Below, in pieces: positions 1 to 8,425 of a stretch of 64,000 nucleotides of DNA. The DNA comes from Winogradskya humida (GTDB lineage Bacteria > Actinomycetota > Actinomycetes > Mycobacteriales > Micromonosporaceae). Made by a program: the position numbers and the translations under genes. The notes under the pieces are model-generated. The model ran no database searches. It was given only the letters and a program-made list of their open reading frames with translations, and was not told the DNA's origin. Every line of letters starts with the position of its first letter. Within the stretch, counting starts at the first letter, position 1. The DNA lies in NCBI RefSeq assembly GCF_016862215.1, contig NZ_BOMN01000098.1:21660-85659 (forward strand). The letters run 5' to 3'.

Positions 1-2
1 TC

Positions 3-1220
3 GGTGACGTCGGCGGTTTCTACCACGCCGATCTGAGCGCCGTGCCGCCGAACTTCCACGACACCCCGAGCCTGGGCAGCAACACCAGCCTCGACTTCGC
101 CGAGCTCAGCCCCGCGGTCTTCGCCCGGGTCGGCAACGCGGACGCCGCACCGCACCTCGGTGTCTCCAACGACGGCGGCAAGAACTGGTACGCGGGCCAG
201 GAACCCTCGGGCGTCACCGGCGGCGGCACGATCGCGGTCGGCGCGGACGCCAACGCGTTCGTCTGGTCCCCGGCCGGCACCGGCGTCTACTACTCGACCA
301 CCCGCGGCAGCTCCTGGACCGCCTCCACCGGCATCCCTGCCGGGGCCAAGGTCGAATCGGACAGGGTCAACCCCAGGACCTTCTACGGGTACGCGGGCAG
401 CTCGGTCTACGTCAGCAAGGACGGCGGGGCAACGTTCACCACCGGAGCAGCCCTCGCCGCCACGAACCTGAAGGCAGTGCCCGGAAAGACCGGCGACGTG
501 TGGCTGGCCGGCACGACCGGACTGCACCACTCGACCGACGCGGGCACCACGTTCACGAAGCTCGCCACCGTCACCTCCGCCATCAACGTGGCGTTCGGCA
601 AGGCGGCGCCCGGTGCGGCGTACCCGGCGGTGTTCCTGGTCGGTGTGGTCGACGGCGTGGACGGTGTCTTCCGCTCCGACGACGCCGGCGCGACCTGGGT
701 GCGGATCAACGACAACGCCCACCAGTACGGCAACAACGGCGACGCACTCGCCGGCGACCCCCGCGTCTACGGCCGCGTCTACCTGGGCACCAACGGCCGC
801 GGCATCCTCTACGCCGACCGCACCGGCACGACGACAACCCCGCCGACGTCCAGCCCGACGGCGAGCCCCACTCCCAGTACGTCGCCCAGCCCCACTCCTT
901 CCACCACCACGCCCCCGCCTTCCACCAACGGCTGCACGGCGACCTACCGGGTCACCAGCTCGTGGCAGGGCGGCTTCCAGGCCGAGGTCACCGTCACCAA
1001 CGGCCCGGCCGCGACGACCGCCTGGACCGTCGGCTGGACGCTCCCGTCCGGCCAGGACGTCACCCAGGTCTGGAACGGCACTCTCACCAAGTCCGGAGCG
1101 GCGGTCACCGTACGCAACGCGGCCTACAACGGCACTCTCGCCGCGAACGCCACCACCACCTTCGGCCTCACCGGCACCGGGGCAGCCACCGTCCCGGCCA
1201 CCACCTGCGCACGGAGCTGA
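3..1220 (+). CDS. GH74 xyloglucanase/endoglucanase with CBM2, 5' end missing
   Basis: The reading frame is open from base 3, so the gene begins before the window; the first in-frame GTG (42) is not a credible start because GDVGGFYHADL upstream already matches GH74 catalytic sequence. BNR/propeller-like repeats (SNDGGKNWYAG, SKDGGATF, STDAGTTF, SDDAGATWVRI) run to about base 830. A Thr/Pro/Ser linker follows, then a C-terminal CBM2 with its tryptophans (SSWQGGF, AWTVGW, VWNGTL). GH74 enzymes cleave xyloglucan or related beta-glucans outside the cell, and CBM2 binds crystalline cellulose. The LPMO gene starts 14 bases after the stop, so the two are probably co-transcribed. Family assignment is strong; substrate is inferred from the family. 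Confidence 0.88.
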   Translation, partial: GDVGGFYHADLSAVPPNFHDTPSLGSNTSLDFAELSPAVFARVGNADAAPHLGVSNDGGKNWYAGQEPSGVTGGGTIAVGADANAFVWSPAGTGVYYSTTRGSSWTASTGIPAGAKVESDRVNPRTFYGYAGSSVYVSKDGGATFTTGAALAATNLKAVPGKTGDVWLAGTTGLHHSTDAGTTFTKLATVTSAINVAFGKAAPGAAYPAVFLVGVVDGVDGVFRSDDAGATWVRINDNAHQYGNNGDALAGDPRVYGRVYLGTNGRGILYADRTGTTTTPPTSSPTASPTPSTSPSPTPSTTTPPPSTNGCTATYRVTSSWQGGFQAEVTVTNGPAATTAWTVGWTLPSGQDVTQVWNGTLTKSGAAVTVRNAAYNGTLAANATTTFGLTGTGAATVPATTCARS

Positions 1221-1234
1221 AAGGAGCACACCCC

Positions 1235-2341
1235 ATGAAAGTCCGCAACAAGTTCATGGTGTACGCCGCCGCGGCCGTCCTCGCCGCGACCGGCGCGATC
1301 GTGATCACCCAGACGTCGGCGAGCGCGCACGGCGCCATGATGGCACCGGGCAGCCGTACCTATCTCTGCTGGAAGGACGGTCTGACCTCGACCGGGCAGA
1401 TCGTGCCGCAGAATCCGGCCTGCGCGGCCGCCGTCGCCCAGAGCGGGGCCAACTCGCTGTACAACTGGTTCGCCGTGCTGCGTTCCGACGGCGCCGGCCG
1501 TACCTCCGGTTTCATCCCCGACGGGCAGGCCTGCAGCGCGGGCACCGGGGGGCCGTACGACTTCACCGGTTTCAACCTGGCCCGCACCGACTGGCCGGTC
1601 ACGCACCTGACGTCGGGTGCGAGCATGCGCTTCGACTACAACAACTGGGCGAAGCACCCGGGCACGTTCAAGCTCTTCATCACCAAGGACACGTGGAGCC
1701 CGACCCGCGCGCTGGCCTGGAGCGACCTCGAGACGACACCGTTCTCCCAGGTCGTCAACCCGGAGTCGACCGGCGGACCAGGCACTGTGGATGGCCGGTA
1801 CTCGTGGACGGCGAACCTGCCGTCGGGCAAGAGCGGCCGGCACCTGATCTACTCGGTGTGGCAGCGCTCGGACAGCAACGAGACGTTCTACGGCTGCTCC
1901 GACGTGGTGTTTGACGGCGGCAACGGCGAGGTCACCGGAGTCGGCACGGGCGGCGGCACGACCCCCACCACGCCACCCACGACCACTCCCCCCACCTCGA
2001 CGCCGCCGACGAGCACCCCGCCGACGACCACGCCTCCCACGGGGAGTTCGTGCTCTGCTGCGTACACCACAACGAGCTCGTGGTCCGGTGCCTTCCAGGG
2101 TGAGATCAAGGTGACCGCGACCACCGCGGTGTCGAACTGGATGGTGCACTTCATCTGGCCCGGCGGTCAGACCGTCACCCAGTCGTGGGGCGGCACGTTC
2201 AGCGCCATGGACACCTCGGCCATGGTCGCGCCGGAAGCCTGGAACAAGTCCCTGACGGCCGGAGCCACCACCACCGTCGGGTTCATCGCCAACGGCAGCG
2301 CGCCCGCATCACTACCCGGCCTCTCCTGCCTCCCCGCATAG
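1235..2341 (+). CDS. AA10 lytic polysaccharide monooxygenase with CBM2
   Basis: The 368-residue secreted copper enzyme has a signal peptide ending TSASA, so that His32 becomes the mature N-terminus (HGAMMAPGS). Together with the His near residue 124 (PVTHLTSG) it forms the copper histidine brace. The catalytic domain (about 32-235, ending SDVVFDGGNGEV) closely resembles Streptomyces CelS2/ScLPMO10C, a cellulose C1-oxidiser; that comparison is from memory. A long Thr/Pro linker (TTPPTSTPP repeats) leads to a C-terminal CBM2. The ATG at 1235 is preceded by AAGGAG. The open frame extends far upstream, but only this start gives a signal peptide followed directly by the histidine. It sits between GH74 and GH6 genes, matching oxidative plus hydrolytic attack on cellulose. 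Confidence 0.93.
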   Translation: MKVRNKFMVYAAAAVLAATGAIVITQTSASAHGAMMAPGSRTYLCWKDGLTSTGQIVPQNPACAAAVAQSGANSLYNWFAVLRSDGAGRTSGFIPDGQACSAGTGGPYDFTGFNLARTDWPVTHLTSGASMRFDYNNWAKHPGTFKLFITKDTWSPTRALAWSDLETTPFSQVVNPESTGGPGTVDGRYSWTANLPSGKSGRHLIYSVWQRSDSNETFYGCSDVVFDGGNGEVTGVGTGGGTTPTTPPTTTPPTSTPPTSTPPTTTPPTGSSCSAAYTTTSSWSGAFQGEIKVTATTAVSNWMVHFIWPGGQTVTQSWGGTFSAMDTSAMVAPEAWNKSLTAGATTTVGFIANGSAPASLPGLSCLPA

Positions 2342-2372
2342 GAGCCTTCCCCGCCCGGATAGGAGTTTTCCC

Positions 2373-3707
2373 TTGCGATACCGACCCGTCCTCGCCGCGG
2401 CACTCGCCGCCGCGACGGTCACCGGGCTGGGCGTCCTGACCGCCCGGCCCGCGCTGGCCGCCGACTCCCCCTACTACGTCGACCCGTCGACCCAGGCCGC
2501 CCGCTGGGTCGCCGCTAACCCGAACGACTCCCGCACGGCGGTCATCCGCGACCGGATCGCGAACGTGCCACAGGCCCGCTGGTTCACCGCCAACAACCCC
2601 GCGACAGTGGCGTCCGAAGTGGACAGCTTCACCACCGCGGCGTCGACGGCGGGAAAGATCCCGATCCTGGTGGTCTACAACATCCCGAACCGTGACTGCT
2701 CCGGCGCGAGCTCCGGCGGGCTGCCGACGCACACGGCGTACCGTCAATGGATCGACCAGGTCGCAGCGGGCCTGCACGGCCGGGCCGCCGCGATCATCCT
2801 GGAACCGGACGTCCTGTCGCTGATGACCACGTGCCTCACCACGGCCCAGCAGGCCGAGGTCTACACGTCGATCGCCTACGCGGGCAAGACGCTCAAGGCC
2901 GCGTCGGCGCAGGCCAAGGTCTACTTCGACGCGGGTCACTCCGCCTGGCTCGCTCCGGCCGAGATCGCTTCCCGACTGGTACGCGCGGACATCGCCAACA
3001 GCGCCGACGGCATCTCGGTCAACGTGTCCAACTACCGGACCACGGCGGAGAGCACCACGTACGTCCGCAACGTCATCGCCGCCACCGGAGTCTCCCGCCT
3101 CAAGGGCGTCATCGACACCAGCCGCAACGGCAACGGCCCCGCGGGCAGCGAATGGTGCGACCCGGCCGGCCGCGCGATCGGCACCCCGAGCACGAACCAG
3201 GTCGCCGACCCGATCCTCGACGCGTACCTCTGGATCAAACTCCCCGGCGAGTCGGACGGCTGCATCGGCCCCGCCGGCCAGTTCGTCCCCCAGCGCGCCT
3301 ACGACCTGGCCATGGCAGCCCCGGTCACCACCACTCCACCGACCACGACCCCGCCCGCGTCCCCGTCGCCCTCCACGCCGTCGTTCCCGGGCGCCTGCGC
3401 GGTCACCTGGACGGCGAACCAGTGGTCGACGGGCTTCACCGCCGACCTTCGCATCACGAACAACGGCCCGCCGCTGAGCACCTGGCGGCTGACGTTCACG
3501 GTCGGCAGCACGGTCACCCTCAGCAACGGCTGGAACGGCGTCTGGTCCCAGTCCGGCACCACGCTCGCGGTCACGGGCCCGAGCTGGGCTGCCACCCTCG
3601 GCTCCGGCGCCACCGTCACCCCCGGCTTCCAGGCAACCTTCACCGGCAGCCCGGGCACCCCGTCCGCCTTCGCCCTCAACGGCACCACCTGCACCGCGAC
3701 CCTCTGA
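2373..3707 (+). CDS. GH6 cellulase (endoglucanase/cellobiohydrolase) with CBM2
   Basis: The protein has 444 residues and starts at TTG with AGGAG eight bases upstream. The signal peptide ends ARPALA (cleavage near residue 29). GH6 hallmarks are VVYNIPNRDCSG (Asp about 108), the catalytic acid in AIILEPDVLS (Asp146), GVIDTSRNGNGP, and WIKLPGESDGC near the active-site end. A Thr/Pro/Ser linker (about 312-333) joins a C-terminal CBM2. GH6 enzymes invert beta-1,4 linkages in cellulose. At this length, with one catalytic domain of about 280 residues, an endoglucanase is more likely than a cellobiohydrolase, but loop coverage was not modelled. It is the third and last gene of the cellulose operon and is followed by a strong hairpin. 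Confidence 0.92.
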   Translation: MRYRPVLAAALAAATVTGLGVLTARPALAADSPYYVDPSTQAARWVAANPNDSRTAVIRDRIANVPQARWFTANNPATVASEVDSFTTAASTAGKIPILVVYNIPNRDCSGASSGGLPTHTAYRQWIDQVAAGLHGRAAAIILEPDVLSLMTTCLTTAQQAEVYTSIAYAGKTLKAASAQAKVYFDAGHSAWLAPAEIASRLVRADIANSADGISVNVSNYRTTAESTTYVRNVIAATGVSRLKGVIDTSRNGNGPAGSEWCDPAGRAIGTPSTNQVADPILDAYLWIKLPGESDGCIGPAGQFVPQRAYDLAMAAPVTTTPPTTTPPASPSPSTPSFPGACAVTWTANQWSTGFTADLRITNNGPPLSTWRLTFTVGSTVTLSNGWNGVWSQSGTTLAVTGPSWAATLGSGATVTPGFQATFTGSPGTPSAFALNGTTCTATL

Positions 3708-3723
3708 CAACCCTGGGGTCCAG

Positions 3724-3752
3724 GCCCGGCCTTCGTTGCGGGAAGGCCGGGC
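3724..3752 (+). terminator. Intrinsic-type terminator after the GH6 gene
   Basis: A perfect 10-bp stem (3724-3733 with 3743-3752) and a 9-base loop begin 16 bases after the GH6 stop. No U-tract follows, as is common in high-GC actinobacteria. It closes the cellulose operon. Confidence 0.75.
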
Positions 3753-3873
3753 TTCCCCGTGTCACGGCGATCCGCTCGCCCCGGCACCGGCGATTGCGCC
3801 CTGCTCTGTCGCGGGAGGGCTGAACGTGGGCGGGACCGAGATACCGTGAGGTGACAAGCGACTGGAGGCGCCG

Positions 3874-4320
3874 ATGTTAGCCGCGGACGTGGCCGTCACC
3901 ATGGCGACGGTCACCGAGGACATGCCCGCCCGCGAGGCCGTCAAGGTGCTCGCCGGTCAGGACCTGCCCGGTCTGATCGTCGTCGACCGCCGGGGCCGCC
4001 CGCTCACCGTGCTGGCCGGCGTCCAGGTCCTGCGGATGGCGCTGCCGTCCTACTGCCAGGAGGACCCGGCTCTGGCCCGGGTGATCGGCGAGGCCGACGC
4101 CACGGTGATCCTCGACGGCATCGGCGACCGCACGGTCGCGGACCTGCTGCCCCGCGAGCGCCGGGAGCTGCCCGCGGTCAGCCCGAAGGCCACGCTGCTG
4201 GAGGTGGCCGCGGTGATGGCCCGTGCGAAAGTGCCGCTGGTGGCGGTCGTCGACGCCGACCGGGTGATGACCGGCGCGATCACCCTGGACGGCCTGCTCG
4301 ACCGCATCCTGGGCACCTGA
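3874..4320 (+). CDS. Small CBS-domain-pair protein
   Basis: A 148-residue cytoplasmic protein made almost entirely of a CBS pair. The first copy (about 5-60) contains TEDMPAREAVKVLAGQDLPGLIVVDRRGRPLTVL; the second (about 85-145) contains ATLLEVAAVMARAKVPLVAVVDADRVMTGAITLDGLL. CBS pairs usually bind adenosine nucleotides and regulate attached or partner proteins. No enzymatic domain is attached. GGAGG at 3864-3868 supports the ATG at 3874. The gene converges on the NhaD/ArsB-type permease gene (stop at 4340), so a regulatory link to that transporter is possible but not shown. Confidence 0.85.
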   Translation: MLAADVAVTMATVTEDMPAREAVKVLAGQDLPGLIVVDRRGRPLTVLAGVQVLRMALPSYCQEDPALARVIGEADATVILDGIGDRTVADLLPRERRELPAVSPKATLLEVAAVMARAKVPLVAVVDADRVMTGAITLDGLLDRILGT

Positions 4321-4337
4321 GCATCCTGGGCGCCTGA
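4304..4337 (+). repeat. Tandem 17-bp duplication spanning the CBS gene stop codon
   Basis: Bases 4304-4320 (the last codons and TGA of the CBS gene) are repeated at 4321-4337 with one mismatch, giving a second copy of the C-terminal codons and stop just past the real stop. It looks like a recent slippage duplication with no effect on the product. Confidence 0.8.
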
Positions 4338-4339
4338 GC

Positions 4340-5629
4340 TCAGAAGAAGCGCAGGTAGAGGTAGGGGACGGCCAGCGCGACCGAGACGACCGTGACGATC
4401 AGGCCCCACCGGGTGAACTCCCAGAACGTGATCCGGTGCCCGGCGCGTTCGGCCAGGCCCAGTACGACCACGTTCGCCGAGGCTCCGACGGCGGTGGCAT
4501 TCCCACCGAGGTCGGCGCCGATGGCGAGCGCCCACCACAGGACCTGAGCGCGGCCGAGCCCGCCGTTGGCGTCGACGAGGTCCGCGACGATCGGGCTCAT
4601 GGTGGCCACGTAGGGGATGTTGTCGACGATCGCGGACAGCGCGGCGGAGGCCCACAACAGCAACATCGTCGCCGGCCACAGCTTGCCCGCGGTCGCTTCG
4701 GTGGCGGCGTGGGCCAGGGAGCCGATGACGCCCGTAGTCACCAGGGCGCCGACCATGACGAACAGGCCGGCGAAGAAGATCAGTGTGGGCCACTCGACCT
4801 CGCGGGCGATCTCGCCCGCGTCGATCCGGGACAGGGCCAGCAGCAGCAGCCCGCCGAGCAGGGCGACGACGGACGGCTCGAGATCCAGGACGGTGTGCAG
4901 CCCGAACGCGGCGAGCACCGCGGCGAGCACGGACAGGCTCGTCACGACCAGGCGCGGGTCCCGGATCGCGTCCCGTTCGTTCAGCGCCATGATCCGCTGC
5001 ACCCGTTCGTGGTCGTAGCGGAACGCCTTGCGGAACATGATCCGGCAGAGCCCGACCAGCACCACGAGCACGACCACCACGAACGGTGCGAGCACACTGA
5101 GGAAGTCGTTGAACGTCAGCCCGGAGCGCCCGGCGATGATGATGTTCGGTGGGTCACCGATCAGCGTCGCGGTTCCGCCGATGTTGGAGGCGAACACCTC
5201 CGCAAGCAGGAACGGCACCGGTGGTACGCCGAGCCGTTCACAGACGAGCAGCGTCACGGGTGCCACCAGCAGCACGGTGGTGACGTTGTCGAGCGCGGCG
5301 GAGAGCACGCCGGTGACCACGATGAAGATCACCATGATCGGGAACGGACGGCCACGGGCTCGTTTGGCCGACCAGATCGCCAGGAACTCGAACAGTCCCG
5401 TGCGGCGGAGCACGGCGACGATCATCATCATTCCCATCAGCAGGAAGATGACGTTCCAGTCGATGCCGGCGTCCTCGGAGAAGAACGCGTGCTCCGCGTC
5501 GGTCGCGCCGATGGCCAGCATCAGTGCCGCGCCACCCACGGCGACGGCGACGCGGTTGATCTTCTCGGTGGCGATCAGGACGTACGCGGTCACGAAGATC
5601 GCCACCGCGATCCAGCCGAGTGTGCTCAC
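4340..5629 (-). CDS. ArsB/NhaD-type (SLC13/CitMHS superfamily) membrane permease
   Basis: A 429-residue polytopic membrane protein. The family signatures are GGTATLIGDPPNIIIAGRSGLTF in the middle and GGNATAVGASANVVVLGLAERAG near the end, the paired NP/NA-type discontinuous helices of ion transporters. NhaD members exchange Na+ for H+; ArsB-like members extrude arsenite. The neighbour NhaA favours cation/proton exchange, and no ars genes are present. The start is the GTG at 5629, whose GTGA overlaps the nhaA stop. The longer open frame upstream (to 5938) is only the shadow of nhaA. It is expressed with nhaA and translationally coupled to it. Confidence 0.85.
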   Translation of the reverse strand: MSTLGWIAVAIFVTAYVLIATEKINRVAVAVGGAALMLAIGATDAEHAFFSEDAGIDWNVIFLLMGMMMIVAVLRRTGLFEFLAIWSAKRARGRPFPIMVIFIVVTGVLSAALDNVTTVLLVAPVTLLVCERLGVPPVPFLLAEVFASNIGGTATLIGDPPNIIIAGRSGLTFNDFLSVLAPFVVVVLVVLVGLCRIMFRKAFRYDHERVQRIMALNERDAIRDPRLVVTSLSVLAAVLAAFGLHTVLDLEPSVVALLGGLLLLALSRIDAGEIAREVEWPTLIFFAGLFVMVGALVTTGVIGSLAHAATEATAGKLWPATMLLLWASAALSAIVDNIPYVATMSPIVADLVDANGGLGRAQVLWWALAIGADLGGNATAVGASANVVVLGLAERAGHRITFWEFTRWGLIVTVVSVALAVPYLYLRFF

Positions 5630-6906
5630 GCGGGATCTCTCTGATAGACGTCGGGAATACCGTCCCGGTCGCTGTCGACCTCTTCCTGCTCGCAGAGCCG
5701 CCGGTAGTGGCGATTGCGCAGCCGCAGCACCACCATCGCGAGCAGGGCCGCGACCAGCGAGCCGGCCAGGACACCGATCTTCGCGTAGCCGTCGCGCTCG
5801 GTGCCGGCGCCGAACGCCAACTCGCCGATGAGCAGCGAGACGGTGAAGCCGACCCCGCCGAGCAGGCCCAGGCCCGTGACGTCCCACCAGCTCAGCCCGT
5901 CGTCGAGCCGGGCCCGGGTGAAGCGCTGCACGAGCCACGTCGACCCGGTGATGCCGGCGACCTTGCCGAGGACCAGCCCGGCGACGACAGCGAGCGTGAC
6001 GGTGTTCGTCAGCGCCGAGCCGATCCCCCCGGCGTCGGCCACCGACACTCCGGCCGCGAAGAACGCGAAGACCGGGACCGCTACGCCGGCCGAGATCGGC
6101 CGCCAGCGGTGCTCGAAGAGCTCAGCCGGCCCGTGGCCCGTGCCGTCGCGGTCGCGCACCGGGACGGTGAAAGCCAGCAGGACGCCCGCCACAGTGGCGT
6201 GGATGCCGGACGCGTGCACGAGTCCCCAGGCCACCACGGCCAGCGGTAGTAGCAGCCACCAGCTGCGGACCCGGCGCTGCACCAGCACGCCGAACAGTGC
6301 GATGGGCACGAGTGCCAGCAGCAACGGGATCAGGTGCAGCGCCGACGTGTAGAAGACCGCGATGATCGCGATGGCCAGCAGGTCGTCGACCACCGCCAGG
6401 GTCAGCAGGAACGTCCGCAGCGAGCTGGGCAGATGGGTGCTGATCACGCTGAGCACGGCCAGCGCGAATGCGATGTCGGTGGCGGTGGGGATCGCCCAGC
6501 CTGCGAGGGCACCGCCGGTGCGAGAGGCGACAGCGGCGAAGATCAGCGCCGGCACCGCCATACCGCCGACCGCCGCAGCCACCGGTAGCGCGGCGCGTCG
6601 CGGATCGCGCAGGTCGCCGGCGACGAACTCGCGCTTGAGCTCGAGCCCGGCGACGAAGAAGAAGACGGCGAGCAGCCCGTCGGCCGCCCACTGGGCCAGG
6701 GTCAGGTCGAGGTGCCAGCCGTGCGGCCCGATCCGGATCTTCGACAGCTCGTGGTAGGCGTCCGACCAGGGCGAATTGGCCCAAACCAAGGCGAGCACCG
6801 CAGCCGCGAGAAGCAGCACGCCGCCGACCGTCTCGGCGCGCAGCACGTCGGCGATCCGCCGGGCCTCGGGCCAGGTGCCACGGGAGAAGAGACGGGAAGT
6901 GGCCAT
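5626..6906 (-). CDS. nhaA: Na+/H+ antiporter NhaA
   Basis: A 426-residue inner-membrane antiporter that extrudes Na+ (or Li+) in exchange for protons. The signatures are FFFVAGLELKREFVAGDL (about 82-99), IPTATDIAFALAVLSV, and the ion-binding Asp pair in LAVVDDLLAI (Asp174-Asp175, equivalent to D163/D164 of E. coli NhaA). The C-terminal tail DSDRDGIPDVYQRDP resembles a calcium-binding thrombospondin-3 type loop; I recall similar tails in other actinobacterial NhaA proteins. CCGGAGG lies just upstream of the ATG at 6906. Its last bases overlap the start of the downstream permease, so two unrelated antiporter folds share one mRNA. Confidence 0.95.
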   Translation of the reverse strand: MATSRLFSRGTWPEARRIADVLRAETVGGVLLLAAAVLALVWANSPWSDAYHELSKIRIGPHGWHLDLTLAQWAADGLLAVFFFVAGLELKREFVAGDLRDPRRAALPVAAAVGGMAVPALIFAAVASRTGGALAGWAIPTATDIAFALAVLSVISTHLPSSLRTFLLTLAVVDDLLAIAIIAVFYTSALHLIPLLLALVPIALFGVLVQRRVRSWWLLLPLAVVAWGLVHASGIHATVAGVLLAFTVPVRDRDGTGHGPAELFEHRWRPISAGVAVPVFAFFAAGVSVADAGGIGSALTNTVTLAVVAGLVLGKVAGITGSTWLVQRFTRARLDDGLSWWDVTGLGLLGGVGFTVSLLIGELAFGAGTERDGYAKIGVLAGSLVAALLAMVVLRLRNRHYRRLCEQEEVDSDRDGIPDVYQRDPA

Positions 6907-6975
6907 GGGCTGAATCCTCCGGAGGGGTCGGCAAAAGAACCGCCGACCAGACTTCCCGGCACACCTGATCCAAAC
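6907..6975 (-). promoter_or_regulatory. Possible structured 5' leader of nhaA
   Basis: On the minus strand the 70 bases before nhaA contain a perfect 7-bp stem (6942-6948 with 6926-6932) with an A/U-rich 9-base loop, directly followed by the CCGGAGG ribosome-binding site. The preceding segment GTGTGCCGGGAAGTCTGG looks like a conserved RNA element. This could be a cis-regulatory leader or a simple 5' UTR hairpin. The call rests on appearance only. Confidence 0.35.
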
Positions 6976-6985
6976 CCTACGGGAT

Positions 6986-7026
6986 CACGGGATCCGCCGC
7001 CCGGTCTACGGGCCGCGGATCCCGTG
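6986..7026 (-). terminator. Long hairpin between the desaturase gene and nhaA
   Basis: A 12-bp perfect outer stem (6986-6997 with 7015-7026), one C-C mismatch, then a 5-bp inner stem (6999-7003 with 7009-7013) and a 5-base loop. It lies downstream of the desaturase stop (7071) and upstream of the nhaA leader, so termination of the desaturase transcript is the simplest reading. Confidence 0.7.
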
Positions 7027-7070
7027 GCATCTTTCACGATCGAAAACGCCGAGGCACCGTCAGCGAGGGC

Positions 7071-8381
7071 TCAGGCCTGCGCAGTGGTGGTTCCTGCCAG
7101 CCCGGTCGCGGCATCCGCGACGGCGGACGACGCGGCGGCTGCGGAAGCTGCTACGGCGGAGGATGCCGCGGCCGCGGAGGCAGCGACGGCTGCCGGGGCC
7201 TCGGCCACCGCCGCCGAGGCACGGCGCCAGCGGGCGGAGGGGTCGCTCGCGACGACGGGCTTGACGGCCTTGGGGCGGCGGATGGCGGCTTCGCCCCGGT
7301 TGGGGAGGGAGAGGCGGATGACCTTGTACCAGGCGGAGGCCACCTGCTTGGGGAGCGGGCCACTCGTGTACGTGAGGCCGTACCGCTGGAAGAGGTCCTT
7401 GATCTTGGGGGCGATCTCGGCGTAGCGCCGGCTGGGCATGTCGGGGAAGAGGTGGTGCTCGATCTGGTGGGAGAGGTTGCCGGTCATGATGTGCATGGCC
7501 TTGCTGCCGCTGATGTTGGCGGAGCCGAGCATCTGGCGCAGGTACCACTCGCCGCGGGTCTCGCCCTCGATGGAGGTCTTCTCGAACGTCTCGACGCCGT
7601 TCGGGAAATGGCCGCACATGATGACCGAGTGGCTCCACACGTTGCGGATCAGGTTGGCCGTGGCGTTGGCGGCGAGGGTGTGCAGGAACGACGGGCCGGA
7701 CAGGGCCGGGTGCACGACGTAGTCCTTGAGCATCTGCTTGCCGATCTTGCGGCGGACCTTCTTGAGGGCGCTCTTGAACTCGGGGCGCTGGCGGCGCTCC
7801 TTGGTGGCGAGGTTCTTGCCGAGTTCGAGGTCGTACGCCGCGATGCCGTACTCGAAGAAGCAGGCGTTGATGAAGTTCCACAGCGGCTGGCCCAGGTGCA
7901 TGGGGTGCCAGCGCTGATCCTCGTCGACGCGCATGATGCCGTAACCGAGGTCGTTGTCGCGACCGACGACGTTGGTGTAGGTGTGGTGCAGCTCGTTGTG
8001 CGAGTGCTTCCACTGCTCGGCCGGGGAGGCGTGGTCCCACTCCCACTTGGTCGAGTGGATCTTCGGGTCGCGCATGAAGTCCCACTGGCCGTGCATGATG
8101 TTGTGGCCGATCTCCATGTTCTCGAGGATCTTCGCCACCGACAGACCGGCCGTGCCCACCAGCCACGCCGGCGGGAACAACGAGAAGAGCAGCACCCCGC
8201 GGCTGCTGAGCTCCAGCCCGCGCTGCCAGGCGATCACCCGCCGGATGTACGCGGCGTCCTTCTCACCCCGGCTGTTCATGACCTCGTCGCGGATGGCGTC
8301 GAGCTCCACGCCGATCGCTTCGATGTCCTCGGGCGTGAGGTGGGCGATCGGGCTGGACTTCTTGCGCTGGATGGTGGTCAT
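7071..8381 (-). CDS. Membrane fatty acyl desaturase (DesA3-like)
   Basis: A 436-residue di-iron membrane desaturase. The three histidine boxes are HNIMH (93-97), HSHNELHH (126-133) and HQIEHH near residue 310; a hydrophobic stretch (about 62-82) precedes the first. The family inserts double bonds into acyl chains using O2 and electrons from a ferredoxin-type reductase. The next gene upstream is exactly such a reductase, matching the mycobacterial DesA3/Rv3230c stearoyl-CoA delta-9 pair. The last 50 or so residues are Ala/Val/Ser-rich pseudo-repeats (AASAAAASSAV repeated) with no counterpart in the catalytic fold. The ATG at 8381 follows the reductase stop by 44 bases. Confidence 0.9.
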   Translation of the reverse strand: MTTIQRKKSSPIAHLTPEDIEAIGVELDAIRDEVMNSRGEKDAAYIRRVIAWQRGLELSSRGVLLFSLFPPAWLVGTAGLSVAKILENMEIGHNIMHGQWDFMRDPKIHSTKWEWDHASPAEQWKHSHNELHHTYTNVVGRDNDLGYGIMRVDEDQRWHPMHLGQPLWNFINACFFEYGIAAYDLELGKNLATKERRQRPEFKSALKKVRRKIGKQMLKDYVVHPALSGPSFLHTLAANATANLIRNVWSHSVIMCGHFPNGVETFEKTSIEGETRGEWYLRQMLGSANISGSKAMHIMTGNLSHQIEHHLFPDMPSRRYAEIAPKIKDLFQRYGLTYTSGPLPKQVASAWYKVIRLSLPNRGEAAIRRPKAVKPVVASDPSARWRRASAAVAEAPAAVAASAAAASSAVAASAAAASSAVADAATGLAGTTTAQA

Positions 8382-8425
8382 AAAATTCCTCGTTTTCGCA
8401 GGGAGCGGGGGAAGAGGTAGGAGGG

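Noticed and set aside
5630..5938. N-terminal extension of the permease frame to 5938
   Set aside because: It overlaps nhaA in another frame and gives no membrane-protein sequence; the GTG at 5629 precedes the first transmembrane segment.
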